Positions 25,905-35,607 of a stretch of DNA of 64,000 nt are shown piece after piece. A program made the translations under genes and the position numbers. The stretch comes from Minicystis rosea (GTDB taxonomy: Bacteria; Myxococcota_A; Polyangia; Polyangiales; Polyangiaceae). Under the pieces are notes generated by a model. That model was not told the origin of the DNA. It ran no database searches and was given only the letters and a program-made list of their open reading frames with translations. Position 1 is the stretch's first letter. Each line of letters opens with the position of its first letter. The stretch is taken from positions 3,562,501-3,626,500 of the forward strand of contig CP016211.1 of NCBI GenBank assembly GCA_001931535.1, written 5' to 3'.

Positions 25905-27116
25905 TCAGACGCGCTCCACGAGGGTCGCGACCCCCATGCCGCCGCCGACACAAAGGGTGACGATGCCGCGCTTCGCGCCGCGGCGTTCGAGCTCGTCGAC
26001 GACGGTCCCGAGGATCATGGCGCCCGTCGCGCCGAGCGGGTGCCCCATGGCGATCGCGCCGCCGCAGACGTTGAGCTTCTCGTCGGGGATGTCGAGATCG
26101 CGCTGGTACTTCAGGACGACGGAGGCGAACGCTTCGTTGATCTCGAAGAGGTCGATGTCCTCCGAGCGAAGGTTCGCCAGGGAGAGCAGCTTGCGCGTCG
26201 CCGGCGTGGGCCCCGTGAGCATGATCGTCGGGTCGGCGCCCGAGGTCGCGACGGCGACGATGCGCGCGCGCGGCGTGAGGCCGAGCTCGCGGCCGATCGT
26301 CTCGGATCCGACGAGCACGAGCGCGGCGCCGTCGACGATGCCCGACGAGTTGCCGGGCGTGTGGACGTGCTCGATCTTCTCGACCCAGTGGTACTTCTGG
26401 AGCGCGACCGCGTCGAAGCCGCCCAGCTCGCCCATCGTCGTGAACGAGGGCGCGAGGCCGCCGAGCGCGGCGAGCGTGGAGTCGGGCCGCATGTGCTCGT
26501 CACGGTCGAGGATCACGAGGCCATTGCGATCGACGACGGGGACGATCGAGCGCTGGAAGTACCGCTTCTCCCACGCCTCGGCGGCGAGCCGCTGGGAGCG
26601 GAGCGCGTAGCGATCGACGTCCTCGCGCGTGAAGCGCTCCATCGTGGCGATGAGGTCCGCCGAGATGCCCTGCGGGACGAAGGAGGTGTCGTAGTTGGTC
26701 GCCGGATCGAGCGCCCACGCGCCGCCGTCCGAGCCCATGGGCACGCGTGACATCGACTCGACGCCGCCGGCGATGACGAGCCCCTCCCAGCCGGAGCGCA
26801 CCTGCTGCGCGGCGAAGTTCACGGCGCTGAGGCCGGAGGCGCAGAAGCGGTTGATCTGCACGCCGCCCACCGTCTCCGGCAGCCCCGCGGCGAGGACCAG
26901 CGTGCGCGCGATGTCGGCGCCTTGATCGCCGACGGGCGAGACCACGCCGAGCACGACGTCGTCGATGCGCGCGGGGTCGAGCCCGGGGTGCCGCGCGCGC
27001 AACGCGGCGACCAGGTTGGCGAGCAGATCGATCGGCTTGACGGTGTGAAGTGAGCCCTTTTTCCCGCGCCCGCGGGGGGTCCGGACCGCGTCGAAGATGA
27101 ACGCTTCCTGATGCAT
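25905..27116 (-). CDS. fadI: acetyl-CoA acyltransferase (3-ketoacyl-CoA thiolase)
   Basis: 403 residues, full length for the family. The nucleophilic cysteine is C92 in N-R-F-C-A-S-G-L-S-A-V. Other thiolase signatures are G-G-V-E-S-M-S, N-E-A-F-A, G-G-A-I-A-M-G-H-P-L-G-A-T-G-A with the catalytic His, and the C-terminal C-V-G-G-G-M-G. It cleaves 3-ketoacyl-CoA with CoA to release acetyl-CoA. GGAG lies about nine bases before the ATG. It is the first gene of the beta-oxidation pair; an inverted-repeat operator lies 195 bp upstream. Confidence 0.93.
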   Translation of the reverse strand: MHQEAFIFDAVRTPRGRGKKGSLHTVKPIDLLANLVAALRARHPGLDPARIDDVVLGVVSPVGDQGADIARTLVLAAGLPETVGGVQINRFCASGLSAVNFAAQQVRSGWEGLVIAGGVESMSRVPMGSDGGAWALDPATNYDTSFVPQGISADLIATMERFTREDVDRYALRSQRLAAEAWEKRYFQRSIVPVVDRNGLVILDRDEHMRPDSTLAALGGLAPSFTTMGELGGFDAVALQKYHWVEKIEHVHTPGNSSGIVDGAALVLVGSETIGRELGLTPRARIVAVATSGADPTIMLTGPTPATRKLLSLANLRSEDIDLFEINEAFASVVLKYQRDLDIPDEKLNVCGGAIAMGHPLGATGAMILGTVVDELERRGAKRGIVTLCVGGGMGVATLVERV

Positions 27117-27310
27117 GAGGTCTCCGATCCTCGTCAGAGCGAGCGAGCCCCGAGCTCCCTCATGAGCGCGTGGTCGCCGGCAGGGATGGAATGAACGGCC
27201 TGGATGCGGCGCACGTGTGCGTCCGCGAGGAGGCGCGGAAGCCCCCTCCGCTTCTCCGCGTGCGCGACGTGTTCGCCGTCGCCACGCTCTCCCGTGCCAG
27301 TTTGCATGCT

Positions 27311-27327
27311 GTTGACGCACCGTCAAC
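27311..27327. promoter_or_regulatory. TetR-type operator upstream of the beta-oxidation operon
   Basis: GTTGACG at 27311-27317 and CGTCAAC at 27321-27327 form a perfect 7-bp inverted repeat with spacer CAC, in the gap between the TetR gene stop and the thiolase start. A second near-identical site lies upstream of the TetR gene (28223-28239), strongly suggesting a shared regulator site. Confidence 0.7.
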
Positions 27328-27402
27328 AACGATCTGCGCGCGCCACGAATGCGCGCGGGCCGCGAGGCTCGCGGGCGCGGTGGGCGTCGGCCTCCCGCGG
27401 CG

Positions 27403-28065
27403 CTACGGCTTGCGGCGAGCGCCTTCGCGCCGTCGCGGGGGCGCTTCCTCGCGCAGCTCCGGCACGACCTCGCGCACCAGGCAGATGAGCACCCGGCTGA
27501 GGATCAGGTGCGCCTGCTCCCGGGTGAGCGCTCCCTCGAGCGCCCATTCGCGAATGACGGCGCGCACCATCCCGCCATACGCGAGGATCGGAGCCCGCCG
27601 GGCGCGGTCGCTGCCAATCTCGTCGTGCAGCCCGACGAGCCGGAGGATCTTGGTCGCGGCCACGTTGTCCGCAGCGCGGAGGATGCGCTGCACCTCCGGA
27701 TCGTCGCCCATGCCGGTGGCCCCCGAGACGGCCACGAACGTCTTGCCGTGCTTGCCGACGAGGTCGAGGTACCACTGCACGCTGCGGTCGATGCGCTCCT
27801 CGATGGAGCCGGTCGCGGGCACGGCGTTCTCCACGGGCGGGAGCTGCACCATGCGCCGCACGACCTCCAGATAGAGCTCGCGCTTCGAGCCGAAGTAATG
27901 GTTCACGAGGGCGCGGGCGACGCCGACCTCCCGCGCGATCTCCGTCGTCGACACCGACGCGTACGGGCGCTCGCCGAAGATCTGGATGGCCGACTCGAGG
28001 ATCTGCTCGCGGCGGGTGTCCGGCTCGAGCCTCCGGCGCGGCGGTCGGGAAGCAGCGGTTTTCAT
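27403..28065 (-). CDS. TetR family transcriptional regulator of the beta-oxidation operon
   Basis: 220 residues. The N-terminal TetR domain (about 18-65) has R-E-Q-I-L-E-S-A-I-Q-I-F and the helix-turn-helix S-T-T-E-I-A-R-E-V-G-V-A-R-A-L-V-N-H-Y-F. The C-terminal ligand-binding part is helical and Arg-rich at the end. It lies upstream of and in the same direction as the thiolase and alpha-subunit genes. Matching inverted repeats are present before the thiolase and before itself, so it probably represses the operon and its own gene and is released by an acyl-CoA (inference from family and context). Confidence 0.9.
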   Translation of the reverse strand: MKTAASRPPRRRLEPDTRREQILESAIQIFGERPYASVSTTEIAREVGVARALVNHYFGSKRELYLEVVRRMVQLPPVENAVPATGSIEERIDRSVQWYLDLVGKHGKTFVAVSGATGMGDDPEVQRILRAADNVAATKILRLVGLHDEIGSDRARRAPILAYGGMVRAVIREWALEGALTREQAHLILSRVLICLVREVVPELREEAPPRRREGARRKP

Positions 28066-28222
28066 GCGGTGCAGCGCCCCCAGCGAAGTCGCGCGGCGCG
28101 CGTGGGCGAAGGCGGACGGTGCGGAACGGAGAACATGATCCGCGCCAGGGTAGACGGATTCGTCGTCGCGGTCGCGTACAAGCAGCCCGATACGGCGAAG
28201 AGAAGGCGCGCTGCGGCGCTGT

Positions 28223-28239
28223 GTTGGCGCCGCGTCAAC
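28223..28239. promoter_or_regulatory. second TetR-type operator, upstream of the tetR gene
   Basis: GTTGGCG at 28223-28229 and CGTCAAC at 28233-28239 with a three-base spacer, one mismatch from the perfect operator at 27311-27327 and the same 17-bp geometry. It lies about 160 bp upstream of the TetR start, consistent with autoregulation. Confidence 0.6.
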
Positions 28240-28279
28240 AACTGGGATGCTCGGCGGCTCTGCTCAACCGACTTTGGAA

Positions 28280-28301
28280 GCCGGTGTCACGTGGGACCGG
28301 C
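28280..28301. terminator. hairpin after the large propeller lipoprotein gene
   Basis: GCCGGT at 28280-28285 pairs with ACCGGC at 28296-28301 over ten bases, about 50 bp past the stop at 28351 on the minus strand. A modest candidate terminator between this gene and the tetR promoter region. Confidence 0.35.
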
Positions 28302-28350
28302 GTTGCCCTTCAGGCCGCGCCGGTCTTCGCGTCGAGCAAGTTGCGCGTGA

Positions 28351-30336
28351 TCAGGGCGCGATCCGCTCCACCTTGATGGTGGCCGACTTGATGTATCCGC
28401 AGCCGATGCACGCGTCGGTGATCGTGGCGATGATCGCCGCGCCGCACGCGTCGGATCCGGTCGTGCTCGCCGCGAGGGGCCGCTGAAAGCGGAGGCCACC
28501 GGCGCCGTTCAAGTGAAGCAGATAGGACACGTCGGTGAGCGGGCCGCCGCCGGGATCGACCGTGCCGCTGACGTTGCCTCTCACGTAGACGCCGCCGCTC
28601 TTCTCGGCTTCGAGCCTCCCGTTCAGCGTGGCGCCGGCGCCGCCGATGCGCTTGCTCCACACCGTCGCGCCCGTGCTGCCGTCGAGCCGCGCGAGGGCCA
28701 GATCCTGGACGCCGACGGCGGCGAGCGGACCACCGCCGAGATCGACGGCAGCGTTCGCCTGCGTGGCATACACGATGTCGTTCGGACCGATCGTGGCGAT
28801 GGTGGGCGACGTCGCCGTGAGGCTTCGGCTCCACACGCAGGCCCCCGTCGCGTCGAGCCGCGCCACGAGGAAAGCGCTGCCGGCGCCGCTCGACACCGGA
28901 CCGCATCCGACGTCGACGCTGCCCGTGAAGGTCCCGGAGAGGAGCGGATCTCCGGAAGGCAGGAGGCTCACGTTGGCGCCTTGGACGCTCTTGCTCCACA
29001 CGCAGGCGCCGGCGGCGTCCAACGCGGCGACGTACGTCGCGCTCCCTGTCCCGCTCGTCATGGCCCCGCAGCCGAGATCGACGGTGCCCTGGAACCTGCC
29101 GAAGACGAGATCACGCGCGCCGCCGACGAGGATCTGCGCGCCCGAGGGGACGGCGCGGCTCCACACGCACGCGCCGCTGGGGCTGATTCGGGCCGCGAAA
29201 TCCCCCACGCCCGAGATCGGCCCGCAGCCGAGATCGGCGCCCAACACCAGGTTGCCAGTGACGTAGGCATCGCCCGCGGCGCCGGCCGCGAGGCCTGTCA
29301 CCGAGGGCAGAGGCTTCGTGTAGATCGTCGCCTTGCTGTCGTCGATGCGCAGGAGGTCCGTGCCGTTCGCGCCCGCGACGAGGAGATCACCGGCGGCATT
29401 GCCCGCGGAGATCGTCCGGCGGGTCGGGATGGAGAACGGGCTTGAATAGGGCCCGGTGAAGGAGCCGCTGTCGCTGTCGACGAACGACGTGCCATCGCAA
29501 CCGCTGGTGCCGAACCAATTGTCGAAGGCGTAGTGCTGCGCTCCAAACGTCTTGGGGATGACGTTCTTCGAGAGGCCCTGGCTCTGCCCGCAATTCTCGT
29601 GAACCGGGTGATGGGCGCTCGTGAACGGCGTGCCATCGCCCTCGAGCCCAAAGAGGCCATAGCCCCACGGCGAGCCCGGAATCTCGCTCGGGACGTCGTA
29701 CGTGATCCCGAACAACGCTCGCCCCGACGCGCCGACCGCGAGCGGCGACAGCTGCCAAGCGACGATGCCATCTGGATATTGCGTGAAGACCTCCGGTGAC
29801 TTGACGTCGGTGGACCAAACGACCGTGCCCGGAGCGACGGATGTGCACACGCCCGCCTGACACGTGCCCGCGAGCGAGCATCCGGTGCCATCGTCGCAAG
29901 CCGCGCCGTCAGCCTTGGTGGCGTACGAGCAAAGGAGGGTGACCGGATCGCACGTGCCCGCCTCGTGACACGCATCGGGCGGCGGGCAGGAGCAGCCACC
30001 GCTGCTGCTGCTCGAGCTCGCGGTGCTGCTCGATGCGGTCGTCGGCGCACCGCCGGTGCCACCGCCGCTGCTGCTCGATGTGGTCGTCGACGCGCCGCCG
30101 GTGCCACCGCTGCTGCTCGATGAGGTCGTCGGCGCGCCGCCGGTGCCACCGCTGCTGCTCGAGCTCGCGGTGCTGCTCGATGTGGTCGTCATTCCGCCGC
30201 TGCTCGATGCCGTCATGTTCGGGGATGCGCCGCCGTTGCCGCCTCCCGCGCCGCCGGTGCCACCGCCATTCGTCTCGTCACAACCCAAAGCCCCCACGAG
30301 CAACGCCGAGAGAGAGCAAATCCGGTAAATTCGCAT
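28351..30336 (-). CDS. large beta-propeller lipoprotein with Ser/Thr/Gly linker
   Basis: 661 residues from the ATG at 30336, with GAGG just upstream. The lipobox is G-A-L-G-C. Residues about 20-125 are a low-complexity linker of repeated T-T-S-S-S-S-S-G-G-T-G-G-A units. A short Cys-rich segment (about 125-185, eight Cys) follows. The rest consists of repeats with D-L-G-C-G-P, A-R-L-D-A-T-G-A-C-V-W-S-(R/K)-S, which are SBBP-type propeller blades like those of the lipoprotein at 6681-8306. It should sit on the cell surface; the linker may span the envelope or be glycosylated. Function unknown. Confidence 0.8.
   Translation of the reverse strand: MRIYRICSLSALLVGALGCDETNGGGTGGAGGGNGGASPNMTASSSGGMTTTSSSTASSSSSGGTGGAPTTSSSSSGGTGGASTTTSSSSGGGTGGAPTTASSSTASSSSSSGGCSCPPPDACHEAGTCDPVTLLCSYATKADGAACDDGTGCSLAGTCQAGVCTSVAPGTVVWSTDVKSPEVFTQYPDGIVAWQLSPLAVGASGRALFGITYDVPSEIPGSPWGYGLFGLEGDGTPFTSAHHPVHENCGQSQGLSKNVIPKTFGAQHYAFDNWFGTSGCDGTSFVDSDSGSFTGPYSSPFSIPTRRTISAGNAAGDLLVAGANGTDLLRIDDSKATIYTKPLPSVTGLAAGAAGDAYVTGNLVLGADLGCGPISGVGDFAARISPSGACVWSRAVPSGAQILVGGARDLVFGRFQGTVDLGCGAMTSGTGSATYVAALDAAGACVWSKSVQGANVSLLPSGDPLLSGTFTGSVDVGCGPVSSGAGSAFLVARLDATGACVWSRSLTATSPTIATIGPNDIVYATQANAAVDLGGGPLAAVGVQDLALARLDGSTGATVWSKRIGGAGATLNGRLEAEKSGGVYVRGNVSGTVDPGGGPLTDVSYLLHLNGAGGLRFQRPLAASTTGSDACGAAIIATITDACIGCGYIKSATIKVERIAP
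30003..30230. repeat. imperfect tandem repeat coding the Ser/Thr/Gly linker
   Basis: Repeated units of the type GCTGCTGCTCGA followed by GGTCGTCGGCGC and CCGCCGGTGCCACCG occur four or five times. They code the T-T-S-S-S-S and G-G-T-G-G-A blocks of the lipoprotein linker on the minus strand and could vary in copy number. Confidence 0.7.
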
Positions 30337-30847
30337 GCCGTCCTCAAGAGTTAGGCCGTTCCAACCTCGCTCCTGTTGCCCAGGAGAGCTGGAGCATTCA
30401 CCAGCGTTTGGAGCTCGCGCTGCCATCCTCCATCGCAAAGAATGTTTGACAGCAAGAACGATTTCGACATGCCCCCTTCACGGAAGCACGGCAAGCCGCC
30501 ATCAATACACGTCGACGCGCTAACAGGATGGCACTCATCCGTCTTTGACAAGTCCAATCGTCATTGTCGAAGAGCGAGGTCCGCCATCCATCTCGAGCGA
30601 CAGGCCCAGCTCAATCCATTTCAGGATTCGTATTTCGAGGCTCAGATTCTGCACGCATGAAGGTTCGCTGAGGAACGGAGCGCCTGATGCCTTGTGTGCA
30701 GCCGTCGACGCCGTGCGCCTTTCGACGAGGAGAATCGACCCGGATCGCCGTCACGGCGCGGAAGGTGCCAATCGTCACCCCGCATGCATGCGCGCAGGTG
30801 CAGCGAAAGGGTGCGTCCCGGGCGCGCGATCGGTATATCGCTAGGAA
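30337..30847. other. divergent intergenic region, no gene seen
   Basis: This 511-bp gap separates two divergently transcribed lipoprotein genes and is clearly less GC-rich than the rest of the window. Short open frames here show no coding character. It presumably holds both promoters. A TTGACA occurs near 30448 on the plus strand, but no convincing -10 partner follows at the right distance, so I do not call a promoter. Confidence 0.5.
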
Positions 30848-31942
30848 GTGAGCACCTTCATGAGAGCTTCCGGGAGCGCCGTCGTCATCGCGACGCTGCT
30901 CGCAGCTTGCGGTGGGCGCGTCGTGGTCGATGCGCAAGGCACCGGCGCAGGAGGCGCGACGAACGAGCCGACGACCACGAGCAGCACCGGCGCGAGCAGC
31001 AGCACGACCGCCAGCAGCAGCGCGAGCAGCAGCGGCGTGAGTAGCAGCAGCGTGAGCAGCAGCAGCAGTGCGAGCAGCAGCGGTGCCGTCGAGGGTCTCG
31101 TGGAGCTCGCGCTCCTCAACAGTCCGTACGCCGTCGCGGTCGATGCCGAGTATGCGTACGTCTCGGAGGGCTGGGGCGGTCGGGTGGTGAAGATCCCGAA
31201 GACGGGCGGCGCGCCCATCAAGCTCGGCGAGATGTCCAATCCCGCCTTCCTCGCCCTCGACGACAACCGCGTTTACGTCACCGCGAGCTTGCCCTCGGGA
31301 AGTCAGGTGGTCGCCGTGCCCAAGGCGGGAGGCACAGCCACCGCGATCAGCGAGCTCGACGAGGTGTGCTCGGGGCTCGCGACCGACGCGACGCGCGTCT
31401 ACTGCAGCGGCTACAACAAGGCGGCCATCCGCGCGCTCGACAAGACGAGCGTGAGCGGCACGAGCCTGTGCTCGACGCCGAATGTGCCGCGCGGTGTCTT
31501 CGTCGACGGCGACTTCATCTACTGGGGCGCCGAAGAGGGCGCGACCGTGGGGCGCGTGCCGAAGGGCGGCGGGGCCCCGACGATCCTCGCCAAGTCGATG
31601 GAGTTGGGAGGCTGGAACGTGGCGGTCGACGCCACGCACGTCTACTGGTCGGGCATGACCGGGAACGGCATCACGGTGAAGTCGATCCCGAAAGCCGGCG
31701 GCGGCACCCCGACGGTGATCGCCACCGAGCCGACGCCGGGCATCGTCACCGTCGCCGTCGACGACGAGCACATCTATTGGGCGAACGGGAACGCCGGAAC
31801 CGTGAGCGCGATCCCGAAGGGCGGCGGCCCCGTGACGGTGATCGGGAAGAACCAAGGCAACGTGTACTCGATCGCCGCGGACAACTCGGCCGTCTACTGG
31901 GTGAGCAACACGACGGAGCGATTGATGCGCTTCACGTGGTGA
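30848..31942 (+). CDS. propeller-fold lipoprotein (SMP-30/NHL-like) with Ser-rich linker
   Basis: 364 residues from a GTG; the ATG at 30860 is an alternative, and AGGA lies close to both. The lipobox is L-L-A-A-C-G. A serine-rich linker (about 35-80) is coded by AGC repeats. The rest carries about six repeats with the pattern V-D-(D/A)-x-(H/Y)-(I/V)-Y-W-(A/S)-(N/G) and I-P-K-(G/A)-G-G, forming a six-bladed propeller like those of low-density-lipoprotein-receptor YWTD or SMP-30-like domains. Such proteins are abundant in Polyangia. Surface-exposed; ligand unknown. Divergent from the larger propeller lipoprotein. Confidence 0.8.
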   Translation: MSTFMRASGSAVVIATLLAACGGRVVVDAQGTGAGGATNEPTTTSSTGASSSTTASSSASSSGVSSSSVSSSSSASSSGAVEGLVELALLNSPYAVAVDAEYAYVSEGWGGRVVKIPKTGGAPIKLGEMSNPAFLALDDNRVYVTASLPSGSQVVAVPKAGGTATAISELDEVCSGLATDATRVYCSGYNKAAIRALDKTSVSGTSLCSTPNVPRGVFVDGDFIYWGAEEGATVGRVPKGGGAPTILAKSMELGGWNVAVDATHVYWSGMTGNGITVKSIPKAGGGTPTVIATEPTPGIVTVAVDDEHIYWANGNAGTVSAIPKGGGPVTVIGKNQGNVYSIAADNSAVYWVSNTTERLMRFTW

Positions 31943-32100
31943 TACGCGGCTCGCGGCGCGGGTGTCGCACTTCGCGACGGGCGCCGGCGACGTGGGCCGA
32001 GCCGACGTCGGAAGACACGAGGCGCACCTGCTCCACGCGTGGCGATGGGCTCCCTCGACACCAGTCGCCTCGCGTGCGCGAGCCCTGCTAGCCTCGCGCC

Positions 32101-33375
32101 GTGAGCAAGATCGAGCTCGTCGTGGCCTGGGTCACTCGCATCGCCGCCTGGATGGGCCGACCGATCTGCGCGGTGATCGCGACGGTCCTGATGCTCTGGA
32201 TCATGAGCCGGCTGGGGCGGATGCTGGGCCGAGCCGCCGACCGGATCGACGTGTGGATGAAGGGGCGCGGGCGCGGGGTGGCGTTCCGCTCGGTGGAGCT
32301 GCTCTCGGTGCAGTCCATCTCCCAGTTCTCGCGGTCGACGGTGGGCATCGTGCGCGTCGCGCTGTCGCTCACCGTGTTCTACGTGTGGCTCGTCGCCGTC
32401 GCCTGGGCGCTCGACCGGAGCAACCGCGTCTTCGACTTCATCGTGCGGCCGCTGGTCTCCGCGTTCGAGGCCTTCTGGAACGCGACGGTCGCCTTCATCC
32501 CCAACCTGCTGACGCTGGTGGTGATCGTCGTCATCGCGCGCTTCGCGACGCGGACGATCGACGTCATCTCGGCGGCCATCGAGGATCAACGGCTCCAGCT
32601 CGCGTCGCTCGAGCCCTCGCTGGCCGCGCCGGTGCGGCGCCTCGGGACCATCGCGGTGTGGCTCTTCGCGCTGGTGATGGCCGTGCCCTACCTGCCGGGC
32701 AGCGAATCGAAGGCGTTCCAGGGCGTCTCGCTGGTGGTGGGCGTGCTCCTGTCGCTCGGCTCGTCGAGCGTGGTGTCGAACCTGTTGTCCGGGCTCGTGC
32801 TCACGTACACGCGCGTCTATCAGGTCGGCGATCGCATCAAGCTGAGCGACGTGATCGGGGACGTGGTGACGCTCGGGACCTTCACGACGCGCGTGCGCAC
32901 CATCAAGGACGAAGAGATCGTGATCCCCAACGCGGTGGTGCTGAACGGCGCGGTGACGAACTTCTCCGCGTACGCGCACGACCGCGGCGTGCAGGTGCAC
33001 ACGCAGGTGACCATCGGCTACGAGACGCCTTGGCGCACGGTGCACCGGCTGCTGATCCAAGCCGCGCTGGCCACCGACGGCGTGCGCCGCGTGCCCGAGC
33101 CGTACGTGCTGCAACGCGCGCTCGACGACTTCTACGTGCGCTACGAGGTCTGTGCCTTCACCAACCGGGCGAACACGATGCACATCGTCGAAGCCCAGAT
33201 GAACCAGGCCATTCAGGACGAGTTCTTCCGCGAGGGCGTGGAGATCTGCTCGCCGCACTACGAGAGCTTCCGCGACGGGAACAAGCCGGCCATCCCCAAC
33301 GAGATGCGCGGCCCGGCCCCGTCGTCGCACGCGCCGCACGCGGTGCACGGGCGGATGGAGGGGAAGCGGGCGTGA
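32101..33375 (+). CDS. MscS family mechanosensitive channel
   Basis: 424 residues from a GTG. Four hydrophobic helices precede the MscS core. The pore-lining helix is the Gly/Ala/Ser-rich V-V-G-V-L-L-S-L-G-S-S-S-V-V-S-N-L, followed by the beta domain with Y-Q-V-G-D-R-I-K-L and the conserved V-I-P-N-A-V-V-L-N and N-(F)-S. The C-terminal alpha/beta domain ends in a short His- and Pro-rich tail. It should open under membrane tension and release solutes on osmotic downshock. It appears monocistronic. Confidence 0.92.
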   Translation: MSKIELVVAWVTRIAAWMGRPICAVIATVLMLWIMSRLGRMLGRAADRIDVWMKGRGRGVAFRSVELLSVQSISQFSRSTVGIVRVALSLTVFYVWLVAVAWALDRSNRVFDFIVRPLVSAFEAFWNATVAFIPNLLTLVVIVVIARFATRTIDVISAAIEDQRLQLASLEPSLAAPVRRLGTIAVWLFALVMAVPYLPGSESKAFQGVSLVVGVLLSLGSSSVVSNLLSGLVLTYTRVYQVGDRIKLSDVIGDVVTLGTFTTRVRTIKDEEIVIPNAVVLNGAVTNFSAYAHDRGVQVHTQVTIGYETPWRTVHRLLIQAALATDGVRRVPEPYVLQRALDDFYVRYEVCAFTNRANTMHIVEAQMNQAIQDEFFREGVEICSPHYESFRDGNKPAIPNEMRGPAPSSHAPHAVHGRMEGKRA

Positions 33376-33527
33376 TCGAGGCGCGCGGCGCGCGGGCGAA
33401 GCGCCGCGGTTCGGCCGTTCGATGCGTGGGCGCGCAGACTCCGCATGCCTGACGGATGTTCAATCCGGCGAGCGTGCCGCCCCAGCGATTGACCGTCCCC
33501 TGCCCTGCTCCTAGGCTGCGCCGCCCC

Positions 33528-34625
33528 ATGGCCAAGCCTTCCGCTCTCGCGACTCAGTTTCCGGCCTTGCTCGCCGAGGTGCGCGCCGCCGTCGATGAAC
33601 GCCTCGCCACGCTGTGGGACGCGGAGATCGGATCCCTCCGGCAATACGGCGCCGACGTGGTGGCCGCGGCCGATGCGGCGCGCGATCTCACCATGCGCGG
33701 CGGCAAGCGCTACCGCGCCGCGCTGCTCGTCGCGGCGTACGCGGGCATCGCGCCCGAGGCTTCGCTCGAGCCGGCATATCAGGGCGGGATCGCGCTGGAG
33801 CTCTTGCAGAGCTACCTGCTCATGCAGGACGACTGGATGGATGGCGATCTCACGCGCCGCGGCGGCCCGGCCGTGCACGCCACGCTCGCGACGCGCATGC
33901 GCGACGCGCACCGCGGGGCCTCGTTCATGATCCTGGCGAGCGACTACACGTGGGGGCTCGCGGTGCGCACGCTCTCCGACGTGGCGCTGCCGGCGCCGCG
34001 CGTGCTCGCCGCGGTGCAGACCTTCGCGCGCTTGCACGCGGACGTGGTCGTGGGGCAGCAGCTCGACATGCTGGGGAACGCGCCCGACGTCGACGTGGTG
34101 CACGATCTCAAGACGGGCGCGTACACGGTCCGCGGTCCGCTGGTCCTCGGAGCGACGCTGGCCGGCGCCGACGCGACGACGCTGGACGCGCTCTCGCGCT
34201 TCGCCAAGCCGGTGGGCGTGGCCTTCCAGCTCCGCGACGATCTGCTCGGGACCTTCGGGACACCGGACCAGACGGGCAAGCCCGTGGGCAACGATCTGCG
34301 CGCCGGGAAGCGCACGGCGATCCTCGCGGAGGCGGAGAAGCGGCTCTCGCCCGAGGGCCGCGCGGCGCTCGATCGCGCGTTCGGGCGCGCCGAGGCGACG
34401 GAGGCCGAGGTCTTGGCAGCAACGGCTGCCTTGGAATCGTGCGGCGCGCGCGCGGCCGTGGCGAGCCGCCTCGCGCGCTTGTGCGCCGATGCCGAAGCGC
34501 AGGCGGCGGCGCTGCCGGTGACGGACCACGCGCGGGTGCTGCTCGCGGGCGCGGCGAGCGCGCTCTCGCCGGGCATCGCCTCGGGCACGATGCAGGAGCC
34601 GGCCGCGCAGCGGGCCCACGCTTGA
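33528..34625 (+). CDS. polyprenyl (farnesyl/geranylgeranyl-type) diphosphate synthase
   Basis: 365 residues from the ATG at 33528. The first Asp-rich motif is D-D-W-M-D (D101, D102, D105) followed by R-R-G-G-P; the second is D-D-L-L-G (D237, D238), with the third Asp replaced by Gly, as in several bacterial members. K-R-Y-R near residue 60 and Q-L-R-D-D support the family. It condenses isopentenyl diphosphate with allylic diphosphates; product length cannot be read with certainty. It is 58 bp upstream of the mevalonate kinase gene, which supplies precursors through the same cluster. Confidence 0.88.
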   Translation: MAKPSALATQFPALLAEVRAAVDERLATLWDAEIGSLRQYGADVVAAADAARDLTMRGGKRYRAALLVAAYAGIAPEASLEPAYQGGIALELLQSYLLMQDDWMDGDLTRRGGPAVHATLATRMRDAHRGASFMILASDYTWGLAVRTLSDVALPAPRVLAAVQTFARLHADVVVGQQLDMLGNAPDVDVVHDLKTGAYTVRGPLVLGATLAGADATTLDALSRFAKPVGVAFQLRDDLLGTFGTPDQTGKPVGNDLRAGKRTAILAEAEKRLSPEGRAALDRAFGRAEATEAEVLAATAALESCGARAAVASRLARLCADAEAQAAALPVTDHARVLLAGAASALSPGIASGTMQEPAAQRAHA

Positions 34626-34683
34626 AACGCGCGGGCGTCCGGCGGTACGACGAGAAGGCATTGCGCGCGCGACGGAGGATTTC

Positions 34684-35603
<920 letters not shown>

Positions 35604-35607
<4 letters not shown>

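Noticed and set aside
30405..30425. A second GG-N10-GC, sigma-54-like match in the lipoprotein intergenic region
   Set aside because: Only the two invariant dinucleotides and a few flanking bases fit; such matches are expected by chance and no activator gene is adjacent.
30440..30480. TTGACA near 30448 as a housekeeping -35 element
   Set aside because: No plausible -10 hexamer lies 16-18 bp downstream, so it is not called as a promoter.
30611..31855. Minus-strand open frame of 414 codons opposite the propeller lipoprotein
   Set aside because: His/Arg/Asp-rich shadow; the plus strand has a lipobox and repeated Y-W motifs.
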